From NCBI RefSeq assembly GCF_023074835.1, contig NZ_JALLGW010000004.1, positions 1 through 64,000 on the forward strand: a stretch of 64,000 nt of DNA, given 5' to 3'. The position numbers and the translations under genes are program-made. The stretch is from Halomarina salina (GTDB lineage: Archaea > Halobacteriota > Halobacteria > Halobacteriales > Haloarculaceae). Shown piece after piece: positions 62,945-64,000 of this stretch. The notes beneath the pieces are model-generated. The model ran no database searches. It saw only the letters and a list, made by a program, of their open reading frames with translations, and was not told where the DNA came from. Numbering within the stretch: the first letter of the stretch is position 1; the number at the start of each line of letters is the position of its first letter.

Positions 62945-63826
62945 ATGCAGATTGCAGTACTTGGAGCCGGGACAATGGGTCATGGTATCGCACAGGTGTT
63001 CGCGATGAGCGGTCACTCAGTCAGATTATACGATATCGACGAGGATATTGTAGCAGCAGGCCGCGACCGTATCGAGACAAACCTTGATCGCGGAATCGAG
63101 GTAGGAAAGGTTTCGAATGCGGCCAAAGCAGCGACCTTAGATAACCTCACGACGACAACTGATCTTACCGACGCAGTAGATGAGGCCTCATTCGTCATCG
63201 AAGCAGTTCCCGAAGAAGTCGAGCTCAAACGAGAGGTCCTCGCTCGTGCCGAACGTGATGCGCCTACCGATGCGATAATTGCCTCTAATACCTCGTCAAT
63301 ATCAATCACTCAACTCACCGAAGATCTGAAGCGACCTGACCAAGCGATTGGTCTTCACTTCTGGAACCCCGTACACCTGATTGACTTTCTCGAAATACCA
63401 CTGGCGGCCCGTACTAGCGACAAAACGCTCGCGTTCGTCCGGCGTCTCGTAGAAGACGACCTTGAATTTGATTACGAAGTTGTGAATGACTACCCTGGAT
63501 TTGCTTCATCCCGACTCGGCGTTGCTCTCGGCGTTGAGGCGATGCGAATGGTCGCACAGGGCGTCGCCTCGCCAGCAGCCATTGATAACGTCATGACGAA
63601 GGGATACAACTACTCAATTGGCCCACTCGAACAGAGCGATCTCGCCGGTCTTGATGTCAGATTGGATATTCTCGAATATCTCCGCGAGCAGCACGGAGAA
63701 CGGTTCTGTCCGCCCCAAATCCTTCGTCGGAAGGTTCAATCAGGAAAGACTGGCCAGAAGTCAGGTGAAGGGTTCTATGTCTGGGATGGTGACACTCGAC
63801 TCGAAGTCAGTGATGATCATCGGTAA
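62945..63826 (+). CDS. 3-hydroxyacyl-CoA dehydrogenase
   Basis: A 293-residue NAD-dependent dehydrogenase that oxidises 3-hydroxyacyl-CoA to 3-ketoacyl-CoA. The dinucleotide-binding motif GAGTMGHGIAQVFAMSGH is at residues 7-24, with Asp at the end of the second strand (LYDIDED). Catalytic features include SNTSSISIT near 117, IGLHFWNPVHLID near 135 (catalytic His), and NDYPGFASSRLG near 178. The C-terminal dimerisation domain ends GKTGQKSGEGFYVW. With the hydratase upstream it forms two steps of a beta-oxidation-like pathway. Confidence 0.93.
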   Translation: MQIAVLGAGTMGHGIAQVFAMSGHSVRLYDIDEDIVAAGRDRIETNLDRGIEVGKVSNAAKAATLDNLTTTTDLTDAVDEASFVIEAVPEEVELKREVLARAERDAPTDAIIASNTSSISITQLTEDLKRPDQAIGLHFWNPVHLIDFLEIPLAARTSDKTLAFVRRLVEDDLEFDYEVVNDYPGFASSRLGVALGVEAMRMVAQGVASPAAIDNVMTKGYNYSIGPLEQSDLAGLDVRLDILEYLREQHGERFCPPQILRRKVQSGKTGQKSGEGFYVWDGDTRLEVSDDHR

Positions 63827-63968
63827 CAGGTGAATCACCCGCTAGTTCGAAGATATCGGCTAGAAGAAACAATAGAATACTGGTCCCCACGATTTCCGGC
63901 TGAGTCGGAATTTTTCACCTTCGGTCGGTTCGCTATACGATGCGGGCGAATTGTAGATACATGATCTG

Positions 63969-64000
63969 ATGGCAAAAGCCTCCATTGGCGCAACTCCGTC
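63969..64000 (+). CDS. Possible start of the next gene (partial)
   Basis: An ATG at 63969 opens a frame (MAKASIGATP) that runs to the window edge. A TATA-like CTATACGA lies about 33 bases upstream, in line with the promoter spacing of the preceding genes. Too little is visible to name it. The 140 bases before it hold nothing else. Confidence 0.3.
   Translation, partial: MAKASIGATP

Noticed and set aside
1-64000. tRNA or rRNA genes and intact insertion sequences
   Set aside because: No cloverleaf, rRNA-like stretch, complete transposase or paired terminal repeats were found by eye.

Overview
The window comes from a halophilic archaeon (class Halobacteria). It is GC-rich and encodes strongly acidic proteins. 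It contains a TATA-binding protein, a Tat-type lipoprotein solute-binding protein and many GTG starts in overlapping genes. A ParA gene and a tyrosine recombinase surrounded by short tandem repeats suggest that this is a megaplasmid or an integrated plasmid carrying a defence island. No tRNA, rRNA or CRISPR array was seen.

Bases 1-15822 hold a first defence block. A giant minus-strand GHKL-ATPase/DUF3883 protein runs off the left edge. Divergent from it is a co-directional set: McrB with a PUA/EVE-like N-terminal part, McrC, a RecC/AddB-like degenerate helicase, a Cas4-like iron-sulfur nuclease, and a UvrD helicase fused to a second iron-sulfur nuclease. The last three overlap by 8 bases at each junction.

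Bases 15894-35009 hold a complete BREX locus on the minus strand (brxA, brxC, brxB, a second brxC, pglX, pglZ, brxHII). This content fits the haloarchaeal type 5. A TATA-binding-protein paralogue lies inside it in the opposite orientation, between pglZ and brxHII. The middle of pglX, where target recognition is expected, is markedly AT-richer than its flanks.

Bases 35221-49085 are a patchwork of small candidate defence genes. They include a PD-(D/E)xK nuclease with a coupled small basic ORF, a PIN protein paired with a CARF-like protein, a GIY-YIG-like protein, a zinc-ribbon protein, a large protein with a FokI-like nuclease domain, a winged-helix regulator divergent from a TIR-like Rossmann protein, a transposon relic, and a second McrB/McrC-like pair.

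Bases 49407-52997 form a replicon-maintenance segment: recombinase, ParA and a small putative centromere-binding protein. Arrays of an 8-bp unit, consensus GANTCANT, lie before parA, at its start codon and behind the partner gene.

Bases 53111-64000 are metabolic. A CUT1-type carbohydrate ABC transporter has its ATPase divergent from the binding protein and two permeases. An MFS exporter follows, then a catabolic set (amidohydrolase, Rieske ferredoxin, enoyl-CoA hydratase, 3-hydroxyacyl-CoA dehydrogenase) that probably continues past the right edge. The substrate cannot be told from the sequence.
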